From: Topomyia yanbarensis
Taxonomy: Eukaryota; Arthropoda; Insecta; Diptera; Culicidae
Direction: 5' to 3'
Assembly (NCBI RefSeq): GCF_030247195.1
Contig: NC_080672.1
Span: 161,747,839 to 161,811,838, forward strand
Length of the DNA: 64,000 bases
Notes under the pieces: model-generated
Told to the model about the DNA's origin: nothing
The model's database searches: none
The model's input: only the letters and a program-made list of their open reading frames with translations
Part shown: positions 53,601 through 64,000 of the stretch, piece after piece
Layout: each line of letters opens with the position of its first letter
How positions within the stretch are numbered: the stretch's first letter is position 1
Position numbers and translations under genes: made by a program

Positions 53601-55837
53601 ATATTGTTTTTTTTTTGCGATAGCAATCTAGTTCATCACTTTTTTGGTTTGATTCAGGCGTTGGTACTTATACCAAAAGACTGATTCTGATTCCAGTTCC
53701 AATTTTAATGCTAGTTTAGATTTAGCATCTAACTGGAACCAAGAAGGTGCTAGTTACTGATGAGGAGAATTCAAAACGTTAAATAGAAACACTTTGTTGA
53801 ATGTGACAATGTTAGGACCAAGACTACTGTACTTTGAAGATAACTCTGTCGGAGTAAAACTGCACGTACTGTCTCTGGGAACATCCAATGCTGCTATTGA
53901 AAAAAAAATATGTCGCAACATGGTGAAATTCTCTCCGGCCAGGAGCATAAATGGAGGGTTTCGACTTAGTATTCACGTCTTTCTTTACTATACCTTGTGT
54001 CATTTCAATATTTTCAAAAAGAAAGCGTTATGTACAGTTTGATCCTCAATAACATTCTCCCTATTCAACTAATTTCTAAGTGTGCAATGATTGCTACTGA
54101 TACCTACATTGTTTGATTCGTAAAACAAATTTAAACAACAAATAAAATTTTAAATAGTTAAAAAACATACGTTAATGAAATGTAACATATATTGTAAAAC
54201 CTATAAATATAGTTGGCGTAATAATTCTCAAGATCAAAAGTGCTTGAGGCACTGCGTTGAACAGAGAAAATAGCTAGCGCAAAGCATGTGGCCGCCGATA
54301 TGTTAGTTGCTTTAATGCACCATGGATAACATAGCATAATCCAACACTGTAGATCTTGCAAAGCATAAGTTGATACAATTTCAACGACTGATCGGCATTG
54401 ACAGGTCCTATAGGTCCTACCAAGCTTAAATACTTTTTACCAATTTCATTGTTCATTATTGTAAAATTGGAAATTGAAAGATGAAATCTCAATTCTCACG
54501 GAAGAATTGGAAATTTTCGCATGGAAGCTCGCACTTCCCTAACACAGCCATCAATATGGAGCCGATCGTTCTGCATATCTTTGCTGTAGCGACTAGTCTA
54601 CGTACTTTTGCAGGATGGATCAGAAGAATAGACTGCTGTTGTGTTTCAACAACTGCGTATGTCATAATTATGGTCGCCAGATATTGCTTTCTTTCTGCAC
54701 AGTATTGTTGATACTCAAAAGCTGGTTGGCAAAGCTGTATTATTGTGCAACATAAGACCACATTATGCAGCCATTCACCTCTGACACAGAACTCATATCT
54801 CTTACCTCCCGCGGTGTTAACCGTGGTACGAGCCGCCTTATGCCGTTATTGCTTGAATCCGGTACTGGGGCGTGTTTTGGCACCAATCGCTGCCAGTTCA
54901 TATATTTTGACAGCGGTCGGAGTTGGAGCCTGACACAGTTTCGTTTCGAACGGAAGCGACATTAGTGTCGAACCGATGAGATCTGCGGTCGTATGCTGAC
55001 AGGGCGACGCGTGCGTGGTCTGCAAGTGTATTTTATTTTTGATTATTTTGATTTTGATTTGTTCATGAATAAATTCGATAGTTTCCTGTTGTAGCTTTAC
55101 TTTGCTTGCTACCTCCGATCAAATTTTTCACGATTTTATTGTTCTGTTCCTTTTGATAGCAGAGGCGGTCGCAACTAAAAACTAATACGAAAAAATCTGA
55201 AAAGGATCGATCGGCTGTCCGGAGTTCAACCTTCCAAGACGCCAGAGCTCCATCCAATCGAGAAATGCTAGGGTATCGTCAAATTAAATCTGAAGAATGC
55301 CCAAGAAACTGTTCAAAGTGAAAATAAAATTAAAGCAAACTGGCCTTCCGTGGCGAACTAAGTAGACGAATGGGCTGTAGAGAATACAATGGATCGAAAG
55401 CTAGTTTAATATTTTTTCTGTTTTCTACCAATTCTACCTCATAAGGAAAAATGACTGTTTTATTAAAAATATTCAATTTACGTGCATTCAAGTTTGACCA
55501 AATGTTGATCGTAACTTTATACCACTGGGAAAACGGGCTCTTTTATTTACTTATTGTAATCATCAAAAGATCTTCCGTTTCCAAGCTCACACATTGAGCA
55601 GTTTCGATTGAAGGGAATGGTGAAATAATATAATCAGTGTTTGTCGATATAGCTTACATTCACTATGATCGGCAGGAAAACTTATTAATATAAATTGCTT
55701 ATACTGTATTTTAATTTTCGAAAACTCTTGTATTACAGATAATATATTTACATTAATAAAACATTGGCAGGTCATGAATAACGGATAGGAATAGGGCTTG
55801 TTTCAAAATATTTGTTTCGTATATACCAAATTAAATC
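53601..55837. other. no gene supported
   Basis: The minus ORF 54489-54761 and the GC-richer interval 54765-55020 were examined; neither shows a domain that I can defend. The rest is AT-rich. Confidence 0.4.
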
Positions 55838-55843
55838 TTTATT
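55838..55843 (-). terminator. candidate polyadenylation signal (AATAAA) for the GTSF1-like gene
   Basis: TTTATT on the plus strand reads AATAAA on the minus strand, about 360 bp past the stop codon. It is the first canonical hexamer I noticed; the actual cleavage site is unknown. Confidence 0.35.
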
Positions 55844-56202
55844 TAACATCAACGCAACGCAACCATTCACATTTCAAATATATAATTATTTCTGATAATC
55901 AAGATAACGTCAATCAAAATAGTGATCTGTCAGCGCTAGCAGACTAACGAAGCGGGTTAGATAAAGGTTTGTTTTAGCAAGTTCACTTTGCTATCATATT
56001 GCAGGCATGTATAAATCAGAAATCTTCAATCAGAACACCAATTTAACAGAAAACGGTTTCTATCTGCAATATCCTTCTTATGCGAAAAAAAATCTATACA
56101 AAGTTGTTAGTAGTTTTTGAGTTCCGTAACAGATCAATACCTCAATCAAATTCTCCTCATAATCATCTCCTAGCAATAACTAATTTTCGATGTGTTCATA
56201 CT

Positions 56203-56748
56203 CTAATCGTTGGTCAGCTTAAGATCCTGCAGGCGAAGACGCTCACATTCATAGAATGCCTTTTTCTCGGACGGCTTTTTGAGAGTAGCTTTCCGTATCA
56301 CACTTGCCTTTTCACAATATTTTTGTGGGTTATAGGCAGGAGCATTCATGTCATCCCAACAGTCGTCATCTAGCCTGACCGGTTGTTCTTTAGTAGTAGT
56401 TTTCTCCCTTTTATCACGTTTCCTGATTCCCTCAGGTTCCTTTGGTGGACTGTTATTGTAAACCAACTCCGGCGGAGAAACTGCGTTTTGGGGAACATTT
56501 GCTGCCGAAGTACAAATAGAATATTTATACGTGTCGAATGTTGCACGATCCTCACACTCTGAAATATGAGATTTGAGATCAACTGCAGCCACCCGATGCG
56601 ATTCGTTAAAGGGGCAGGATACAAATTTCTGATTCGGATAATTTTGTCGACACTTAAATAAATGTTTTGACATTGCATGTGCCTGTATTCGGTGCGCTTT
56701 TTCGAAAGGACACTGCAGCAGCTCGCCGTATCCAAGAGGAGTCGTCAT
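56203..56748 (-). CDS. Gtsf1: GTSF1/Asterix-like double CHHC zinc-finger protein
   Basis: A complete 181-residue ORF on one exon, with a purine-rich AAAAAATG start context and TAG stop. Two tandem CHHC (U11-48K type) zinc fingers have the diagnostic spacing C-x5-H-x9-H-x3-C: Cys13, His19, His29, Cys33 and Cys45, His51, His61, Cys65. A Lys/Arg/Glu-rich linker is followed by an acidic-aromatic tail (DDDCWDD, Trp131; then PAYNP at 137-141) and a basic end. GTSF1 proteins (Drosophila Asterix) are nuclear or germline partners of Piwi proteins: the first finger binds RNA and the C-terminal aromatic tail contacts Piwi, supporting piRNA-guided transposon silencing. Length and architecture match the family. 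The ORF is intact, which suggests selection. Lack of an intron could mean a retrocopy; I saw no poly(A) or duplication to prove it. It could also be one of several mosquito paralogues. Confidence 0.88.
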   Translation of the reverse strand: MTTPLGYGELLQCPFEKAHRIQAHAMSKHLFKCRQNYPNQKFVSCPFNESHRVAAVDLKSHISECEDRATFDTYKYSICTSAANVPQNAVSPPELVYNNSPPKEPEGIRKRDKREKTTTKEQPVRLDDDCWDDMNAPAYNPQKYCEKASVIRKATLKKPSEKKAFYECERLRLQDLKLTND

Positions 56749-57209
56749 TTTTTACCAATTACTTTTTCTTTAATTACTCTCCGTTCATGTAATTCTTATA
56801 GTACCGTTAAAATAACTACGTTTACACGTTAGATCAAATTAACCACACACTTTTAAAACAAATTAATAAAGTGCAAGAAAATATGACAATGTTTTCGTTT
56901 CACCATCACAAACAGTCCCATTTGACAGCTTGCAATCGACTGTGCTAGATATTTGCGCCGTTGTCAGGCATGCGCACAAACACAGTGACCCTTTCGGAAC
57001 TGGGTTTTCCTGGCGGTGTACACCAACGAAAACATACAGTGAAATAAAATAATGAAATTAGAAAATGATATAGATTTCTATAAAAGGAACTAGAATAAGA
57101 AAGAGAGGAAGATTACTTTTTGGAAAGTGATAAATGCCAACTTGCAAGTCATACCAAGTTATTACCTGTCAATTACGTACCTGTGCCGTCAACACTTTCC
57201 CGTGTGTAT
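56749..57209. other. upstream region of the GTSF1-like gene
   Basis: AT-rich for about 200 bp, then slightly GC-richer (56935-57010). It should hold the promoter, but no TATA box or initiator stands out with confidence. Confidence 0.35.
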
Positions 57210-58552
57210 CCCAGTCAAAAATTGCGGACGAACATGCCCGGTTAAAAAAATGCGGACGAACATGCCCGGTTAAAAAAAATGCGGACGAACATGGTCAGGC
57301 GATTTAAACAGTTTGACGTTTGATTCAACATTTAGACAAATTTTCTGCTGAAATTGACTTGGTTCTTTTGCGTTTTTCAAACATGGCGGTTCATGTTTGG
57401 CTTAAGCTGTTTTTTAAACAATTCGCGTGTTCTCGCTTGTATTTTGTTTCTCTAGTGCACTTCATTTAGCTAACGAATGTGAGAAATTGTGGAATCGTGT
57501 GTAAGTCAAATGGAACAAGATTTCTGACTTAAAGTCTTAATGAAAGTCAGATTGAGGTGTTTGAGTTTTGGTGTGCAATACCAATTTCACCATTGATTCT
57601 TCCTATAGTTTGGTGCTGATTATCTAGTATACTGATAAGTTTATGTGAGTAGATAATGAATCGTAAAATAAGAAATATTTGTAATTTTCATATTAGGCAA
57701 TTCAGGGCGATTATATGGCGTGTTTCCTGGGCGATTTGGGGGCGATTTAAGGGCGGGTAGAGCGGCAAAAAAATTACGGCGGGAAATCGCCCAAATGTTG
57801 CTTTGAAATAGCCCCCTAATTGCCAGCAATTGGTTGGCAAATTGAAGGGCAATTAGCGCATCCGAGTTGGCAAATAGCCCCCCATTAGCCAGGAACTTGC
57901 CCTTTTTGACTGGGTGGCCAGGCGATTTAACCCAGCCAAAAAAATTCGGACGAACATGGTCAGGCGATTTAAACAGTTTGACGTTTGACCCAACTCGCCT
58001 GTGCTAATTGTCCCTAGGAACAAATGCAATTTGCGAATGCGATTAAAAGGCAATTTCAATACTACTTAGACAAATTATCTGGCGGCTGAGTTGGACTTGG
58101 TTGTTTTCGCGTTTTTCTAACATGACGGTTCATGTTTGGCTTAAGCTTAAAATAGTTTTTTTAAACAATTCGCGTGTTTTCGCTTGTATTTTGTTTGTTT
58201 AGTTCACTTCATTTAGCCAACAAATGGGGAAAATTATGGAATCGTGTGTAAGTAAACTAGAGCAAGACCCCGGACCTAAAGTCTTAACATACGTCAGTGT
58301 GTGGTAAGTTTTGTTGTGCAATACCAGTATCTTTTATAATTTTCATATTACGCAATTAAGGGCGATCAAATGGCGCATTCCGTGGGCGATGTAAGGGCAA
58401 GGAAAAAATGACGGTGGCAATTCGCCCAAATGTTGAACTTGAGATCGCCCCCCCCATTTGCCTTTAATTCGCCGGCAAATTGGAGGGCAAGTAGTGCATC
58501 CGAGTTGGCAAATAGCCCTCCGTTAGCCAGCAACTTGACCTTTTTGACCGGG
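57210..58552. mobile_element. dimeric element with CCCAGTCAAAAA ends
   Basis: Monomer 1 (57210-57914) starts CCCAGTCAAAAATTGCGG and ends GCCCTTTTTGACTGGG; monomer 2 follows directly (57915-58552) and ends CCTTTTTGACCGGG. Both share CAGGCGATTTAAACAGTTTG, ACATGRCGGTTCATGTTTGG, ATCCGAGTTGGCAAATAGCC and TTAGCCAG.AACTTG. The left end of monomer 1 is repeated three times (GCGGACGAACATGCCCGGTT). No ORF with a domain. Superfamily unknown. Confidence 0.7.
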
Positions 58553-58739
58553 ATATGTGACTTTCTAGTTTTTCATCGCAGGTAATTTTCTATTCTGGAA
58601 TCCCGGATCGGGACGTGAGCAGCCAGTGAAGTTGAATTAAACAGGTAGTGTGTGAACAAGTCATAATAGACTTACAAGAATTATGAATATGGCCTACCTA
58701 GTCATCTATGACAAGACGAGTTACTGCTTAGCATAAGGT

Positions 58740-58951
58740 ATTCTAGTTGCAGTTGAAAACTGGAAAATCCAACCAGCGACAATAGTTTTTCTCTTGTTTA
58801 GTGCTAATTCATGATGTCGGAAGTAGTGCGCTGTATAGCGCATCATTGTACGAATACAGCGCACTACTTCCGACGTGATTCCATTGTTTAGAACCAGAGA
58901 GAATTCGATTGTCGCTGGTTGGATTTTCCAGTTTTCCACTGCAACCAGAAT
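58740..58951. mobile_element. 212-bp hairpin MITE, TA-flanked
   Basis: Left TTCTAGTTGCAGTTGAAAAC and right TTTTCCACTGCAACCAGAA are inverted and the pairing continues (GGAAAATCCAACCAGCGACA; GTCGGAAGTAGTGCGCTGTA) through to the centre near 58845. TA borders both ends. Confidence 0.85.
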
Positions 58952-59319
58952 ATAATAATCACACTATTTATAAATAGATTTCCGTTACATAAAGTTACTC
59001 AAATTCACATTCGTACACCTCTAATGTATTTACTTGCATAACTACTTGCACTATCGAATATAGGTATTGTTTTGTAAAAATGATAACGGAATCACCATTT
59101 GTCATTTTCTCTTGATTTGTAATCTAAAGTGTACAAGTTTCCGAACAATGGTTACTTAGTGTGAAAATGGCTCAAATTAATATTCGTACGCTTTTGAAAA
59201 GTCAATTAATTTGTAATTTAATACTTGCAATTTCTTTATTTATTTTGTTTAGATGACTACAGAAAAGTGTTCATTGGTACAGTTTCCTCTACGCCTCTGA
59301 TTAAATCGAAAAATAAATG
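58952..59319. other. no feature recognised
   Basis: AT-rich spacer. Confidence 0.4.
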
Positions 59320-59327
59320 ATATATAC

Positions 59328-59527
59328 CAGTGATTTTCAACCTGGGGTCTGCGGACCTCTAGGGGGCCGTGAAGTCGTTGCTGGGGGTCCGTTTCAAGTC
59401 TTCTTTCGTAACTAACTGAAAATAATATATTGATAGCATACAAAATGGATGTTCATCCGTGGGGGTCCGCAGCAACCCATGATGATTTCTAAGGGGTTCG
59501 TATAACGAAATAGGTTGAGAACCGCCA
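59328..59527. mobile_element. 200-bp hAT MITE with perfect 8-bp duplication
   Basis: Starts CAGTGATTTTCAACCTGGGG and ends TAGGTTGAGAACCGCCA, an inverted pair of the widespread CAGTGGTTCTCAACC hAT type; inner GGTCTGCGGACC and GGGGTCCGCAG also pair. ATATATAC lies at 59320-59327 and 59528-59535. Confidence 0.9.
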
Positions 59528-59535
59528 ATATATAC

Positions 59536-59842
59536 AGTTAAAATAAACTGAAACAGAGCATTGAAGTATCAAACTGCTCTGGTACGGTTCGTAATGAATG
59601 GGTAGTGGACAATTACAATGCCTGTGTTCTGAGCAAGACCGATCGTCAATAATAAGAACAAAGAATTATCTTTTTCCACACCATGTGCTAGATCTTCATG
59701 AAAATGAATAAGCTTATGTAGGATATTGTTACAGTACCGTTAAGGCACATAATTCCACACAGTTTAGAATTCCGCACATTGAGAACTATTTGTCAAATTG
59801 TAGAAGCAGGCTTTTAAAATAATTGAATATGTAATATACATA
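59536..59842. other. no feature recognised
   Basis: Spacer without gene. Confidence 0.4.
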
Positions 59843-60110
59843 TTAGGGTGGGGCATTGTTATATGTAAAAACGTAATCATACCCTAATCAACCGAGCACA
59901 GCACTTTTTTGGCTCCATTTGGGGTCCCAAACAACTGTGCAAAATTTGGGGTCGATTGGATTTGACCCGGCGTAGCGCATTGCGTTTGAAATTTGTATGG
60001 AAATTAGTATGGGAAAACCTACTTTTTTGCATTTTAAATTTAACAGACTACAGTTCTTCCTGCAGTATACCAACAATTAGATAGAAGTGTAGTCCAGGAT
60101 ATGCTGAACA
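59843..60110 (+). repeat. one arm of the TTAGGGTGGGRCA family
   Basis: TTAGGGTGGGGCATTG, then CACTTTTTTGGCTCCATTTG, CAAACAACTGTGCAAAATTT and TTAGTATGGGAAAACC follow the same order as the left arm at 30346-30500. The mirrored arm was not found downstream, so it is a one-armed or truncated copy. TA precedes it. Confidence 0.6.
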
Positions 60111-61102
60111 ACTTTGCCGAAGGATGCATGGTGCTAGAATGTCTCTTTAACAAGTTATAGCTGTTCAAAGTTCGATAGATCGAAATAATTGCCAAAAATC
60201 ATTTTTTTTGCCAACACTGCAGGTGTACCAATGACATTTCATATAGCATACCAAAATAGCATCATATACTTTAGATTTATCACATTGGTATGTTTGGATG
60301 AATTATTCAAAAGCCTTAGCTCAATTTCATGGGCCTAGGTAGTTTCGCAATAGGGCGTAGTATTTCTTTTATTCCAGTATTCTTTTGTGCTTATTTACAG
60401 AAATTCCGGAAACAGATTAGGTTTCTTTTATTACAAAGTATCAATTAATCAACCTATTTAATTGTTTTGCATTCACCGATTCGGTAGTGCCTTAACAAGC
60501 TAAAATACATTGAAGACCCGTTTTATCAGCCCCTTTGGTGTATCTTTGATTGACAAAATGGGGGCAATGACAAAACATATTTATTTATTTTCTTTTGTAA
60601 ACCAAAACTGTTAAAATATTCAACATTAGTCCGTATACATTGCCTTATAACCCTGGCTGGTTGACGGAATCGGGTTGAAAAGCTGACAAAATTAGGGGCT
60701 GATAAAAACGGGTTTTCACTGTAGTCACGAAACAATAACAAAATATAAAAATGTATATAAAAATGCTGAGTCTTCGCTTGATTCATTCTGGTCGCAACGT
60801 AAAGAAATCGAACCGGTTCCGATGGAGGATTAAACTCTGGACACTATTGATGTAGATGAAACGATAACTAGCAGAGCTGTCCACAAGTTTTTTGAGCTGG
60901 TTGGTTCTTAAATCTCATTGTCAGTAATATCTTGGTGACGATCAACATTGCTTCAAGGCTGGACGTTTGACAGTGGCTAATCATGCAATATCTAACATAA
61001 TAGAGAGTGCGAAATGTCGCGATAAATTTGATGTTATTTGCACCAACTATAACAAATAAATGCGATCAATAACAACTTTTGTAGAAAATTTGATCCTACC
61101 TC
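60111..61102. other. no feature recognised
   Basis: AT-rich; no supported gene. Confidence 0.4.
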
Positions 61103-61422
61103 GTGAATCGAGAGATAGAGATTGTGATGAGCCCATTTGCGCCATGTTTCTATTATCACCGTACCCATTTGAAGCCGTTTGTTAGAGCAGTGTCTGCCAT
61201 CTTTGTTCAACGCATTGAGTCAAATGGTACTCGATTCGAGTCTTCGTTGCGCTCAAACACGAGATTTTTACTGTTTTCAGCGCATTTGTGTTATTATATT
61301 GGTTCTTAACAACGAAGCAAAGCTGTTGATATCAATCACATTGCATTGATTGTAGGGCGAGAAATTAACGAATTAGTAATGCACCTTGCTTAGTGTGGTG
61401 AAAATAGGCACTTTACCCTATG
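61103..61422. repeat. longer copy of the TAGGGTA MITE family
   Basis: Ends GAAAATAGGCACTTTACCCTA, the family terminus of 31799-31963, and shares internal words with that element and with 5521-5700. The opposite end was not located. The short ORF at 61103 has no domain. Confidence 0.55.
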
Positions 61423-61799
61423 TACATTTAGTACATTTAATTCACGACTGTCCTCCGCGAATACCACTTGAATCACCAAGTACAGGTAGAATATGTAAAA
61501 AAGTTTATCCGCCCCCGTCACTAAACCAGTATTTGTTCAATATTCTTGACTAAATCGTCGGTTGTTTCGTTGACATACGACCGTGTTAAACTTTCACAAG
61601 AGTCGGTGAAACAATCTATAAATTCGTCGGTTTTGAAGTCGGACGATTCAGGCGACGATAACCGATTTCGTCGTAGGAAAAATCGGGAGGATTTTTATGG
61701 GGCGTATCTTATCTATCGGAAGGGTTTACCGAATTGCAGGGAAAATATGTAAAGCGTGCCTTTCTCCCATGTAACTTCCACTAACTAACTACTACTACT
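61423..61799. other. no feature recognised
   Basis: The 68-codon ORF at 61546-61752 is basic and short, with no recognisable domain. Confidence 0.35.
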
Positions 61800-62830
61800 T
61801 CCAGTTCGTCGAGATCGGTAAAAGTCTGTATGTGTGTGTGTATGTGTGTATGTATGTGTGTGTGTATGTGTGGGTGTATGTGTGTGTATATGTGTGTGTG
61901 TATGTATGTGCGTATGTGTCAAATAATGTCACTCATTTTTCTCTGAGATGGCTGGACCGATTTGCCCAAACTTAGTCTCAAATGAAAGGTGCAACCTTCC
62001 CATCGGCTGCTATTGGATTTTGGATCGATCGGAATTCTGGTTCCGGAATTACGGGTTTCAGAGTGCGGCCACACAGGAATTTCTCATATAAACTATAGGA
62101 AAAATTAAAAATAGAATTTTTATTTTTGATGCTAAATGTCTTTAAGGTGCATGAAACCTTGAGATTTGATGCAAACTCGAAAAAAAATTTGACGACGATT
62201 CACTTTTTTGGATTTTGGCACATTTTTGCTTTTCTCATATAGAAAGGTTATGCAATCACTCTGAAAAACGTCAACCTAATCCCGGCCAAATTTTTTTTGA
62301 CTCGCATAAGGTTTCTGGATTTTAACAGGGGCGTAGTTGATGGTTTACGGAGAGGGGTTACACCCCCCCCCCCTCTACTGTTCACTCCCCTCCCTTAAAA
62401 ATCTCCTTAAATCACCCCTCAGACCACCACCCCATCCAGCCCTTATACCCCTTCCTTTCAACCCCATCATTTTTGAACCACCACTATATCACAAAGCATA
62501 CCAATTTAAGCTGGGGAGTCGTTCGTTCATGGGACTTTCGCCCTCCTCACACACCCACCCCCGCATGACAAAATGAGTTAGCAAGCAGATAACATTGATC
62601 TAATGCTGATTAGGCTAATGAGGTATGATATTTTTTTGTTTCAAGTGTTTCACCGTCGACACGTAGCTCATCAAGTTCGTGGCTGGCAAGCCATTGTGTA
62701 TAAGTGCCAAATGTACTAAGTATGTAATGGACATTTCCACAATTATGTTGAACATAAACAGCCTCCGTGCCATAGTTTAGAGAAATGAGAAAGGCACAAT
62801 GGCATCGCTAGGTGGATTAAAACAGGTTTT
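61800..62830 (+). repeat. Repeat family R copy plus separate GC-rich insertion
   Basis: GTTCGTCGAGATCGGTAAAAGT, TG/TATG microsatellite (61829-61917), GGCTGGACCGATTTGCCCAAA, CAAATGAAAGGTGCAACC, and a close near 62247 (TTTCTCATATAGAAAGG) with the start of a next unit (CACTCTGAAAAACGTCAAC). Then a C-rich block (62326-62575) that begins CAGGGGCGTAGTTGATGG, likely another MITE, and finally the terminal motif CGCTAGGTGGATTAAAACAGG at 62807-62827. Confidence 0.65.
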
Positions 62831-63071
62831 TTAAAAAAAGCTTTGGAAGTTAAACCGTGGCGTGGAAGAGCCGGTAGGTATATTAATATATGCTGTTACT
62901 TAGTGCAGAATTAGATTTCGTCCTTTACGGCTATTATACAACCGCCAGAAGAAACTTAAAACGTTGGTACACAATCGAGAATAGCGAATCAGAAAAGGTG
63001 ACTATATGTCAGTGATTCACTAAATACAGAATGGATAAAGGTTATGATGTAAAACCTTAAGGTACGTCAGG

Positions 63072-63155
63072 TTAAATCTTCGGTACGGAGCAATACCTCG
63101 ACCTAGGAACACCTTAAATCTTCGGTACGGAGCAATACCTCGACCTAGGAACTCC
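63072..63155 (+). repeat. 42-bp tandem duplication
   Basis: TTAAATCTTCGGTACGGAGC and the following 22 bases occur twice head to tail (63072-63113, 63114-63155) with one difference (ACACC/ACTCC). A hairpin GGGAGCAGTTCCC follows at 63187. Confidence 0.9.
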
Positions 63156-63595
63156 TAGCATGTTGTTAGTCGCCTCTTACGACATGGGAGCAGTTCCCAG
63201 AGGTTCTATTCTTGGCTGAAATAGTGCAAAAATGTTTCAGCCCGCCGAACACCACTTAGAGGGCAGTAAATGTCCTTCTGGTCGGAAAAGTAACGCTGCA
63301 TTAACACTTAACCATGTTGGTTACTGGAATTAATGAACGAGCATTGCGTTATCCTTTTTCCGCAATTAAAATTTAGTAATCATTTAGAAATGACTCGAAT
63401 CAGGCTAGTTCAGTCATTGAAAGTCTAAATCGCATTTATTCAGTTCAACTTCGTCACAATCAGTAAAGATACTGTATCGATTATCGGTTACGCTATTTCT
63501 GTCAAAACACGGTTTGGCATTATACTCAATGAAAAAAGCATGCATGTTTAACTAACGATAGCAGCTGATCAATATACTAAACTACTGTACTGTAG

Positions 63596-63839
63596 CAGGG
63601 GCGGATCCACAAAAAAATTGCGGAGTGGCTCCGAAATTTTGATTTTGAAATGTTCATTGTACAAAACGTAATATGTAATAACCTCAGTTACTTAAAATCT
63701 GAGTGGTCGAAACTGATTTGGCATGATTTTGACTTTAGAACGAATTAAAAATATAAACTAATTTAAAATTTCCATGAATTAAATTTCAAAAATTTCGGAG
63801 GGTATCCGGACCCCAGGGCCCTCCTCTATCCGTCACTTC
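63596..63839. mobile_element. hAT-type MITE, second copy
   Basis: Starts CAGGGGCGGATCCACAAAAA and ends TCTATCCGTCACTTC, inverse of the start; internal AAATGTTCATTGTACAA and the ACGTAATATGTAATA-like words match the reverse complement of 19740-19790. Same family as 19583-19835. No clean 8-bp duplication is seen. Confidence 0.7.
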
Positions 63840-64000
63840 CGTACATCGCAGCGTGGAAAAGCAAACAGAAAATGCGTATCTATGCAAACTTCTAATTTGT
63901 AAATAATCCCATTATGCTGAAACCGGCGTCGTGCCACAGAATGACACTCGAGTGCCTTTTGAGACCGTCTAGCTAAGTTGGGGGTTTTGACCATGGTAGA

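Noticed and set aside
54489..54761. 90-codon minus ORF (contains YLATIIMTYAVVETQQQS) with a membrane-helix-like feel, faintly like a P5-type ATPase segment
   Set aside because: No catalytic or transport motif, no splice-site support and no second segment; similarity is too weak to call even a pseudogene.
54765..55020. GC-richer island with overlapping plus ORFs
   Set aside because: No domain, no splice signals and no CpG-type promoter evidence; composition alone is not enough.

Overview
The window looks like a gene-poor, transposon-saturated stretch of a large AT-rich insect genome, most likely a culicine (Aedes-like) mosquito. The reasons are the mix of LOA-type and CR1/Jockey-type non-LTR retrotransposons, hAT, PIF/Harbinger-, Tc1/mariner- and piggyBac-like short inverted-repeat elements, long (TA)n tracts, and two recognisable metazoan host genes of insect character. 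The species call is inference; no database was searched.

Host genes. Only two host coding pieces can be supported, both on the minus strand. One is a single internal exon (15406-15579) of an FBXL16-like F-box/leucine-rich-repeat gene with clean splice signals. The other is a complete single-exon ORF (56203-56748) for a GTSF1/Asterix-type double CHHC zinc-finger protein, a Piwi/piRNA-pathway cofactor. No other FBXL16 exon is visible, so much of the surrounding DNA may be its intron.

Layout. 1-5.2 kb: tRNA-like stretch, then a nearly intact plus-strand non-LTR element with a broken ORF1 and an open ORF2. 5.2-10.8 kb: dispersed repeats and a low-complexity AT tract split by a TTAA-type element. 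10.8-15.3 kb: a decayed minus-strand LOA-type retrotransposon (endonuclease, RT, RNase H) interrupted by a Harbinger-like MITE, ending about 100 bp from the FBXL16 exon. 15.4-31.4 kb: MITEs, several with exact target-site duplications, a 3.2-kb Tc1-like element with a nested element, and an 880-bp inverted-repeat element wedged between two (TA)n tracts. 31.4-43 kb: more inverted-repeat elements, an imperfect array of a repeat family carrying (ACAT)n, and a TIR-bounded element holding a duplicated SINE-like unit and a proline-codon-like GACCCG minisatellite. 43.6-48.5 kb: a decayed plus-strand PHD-finger non-LTR element whose RT core is replaced by (TA)n. 48.9-51.2 kb: a hairpin element split by a piggyBac-like element at TTAA. 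52-53.6 kb: LTR-like insertion in the repeat family. 56-57 kb: GTSF1-like gene. 57.2-64 kb: a dimeric CCCAGTC-ended element and further MITEs.

How it fits together: nearly everything is mobile-element sediment with several nested layers whose order can be read directly. The one complete host gene belongs to the pathway that silences such elements. I found no CRISPR, operon or toxin system, and I see no sequence that forces a new type of molecular system; the novelty here is structural (nesting, junction scars, microsatellite replacement).
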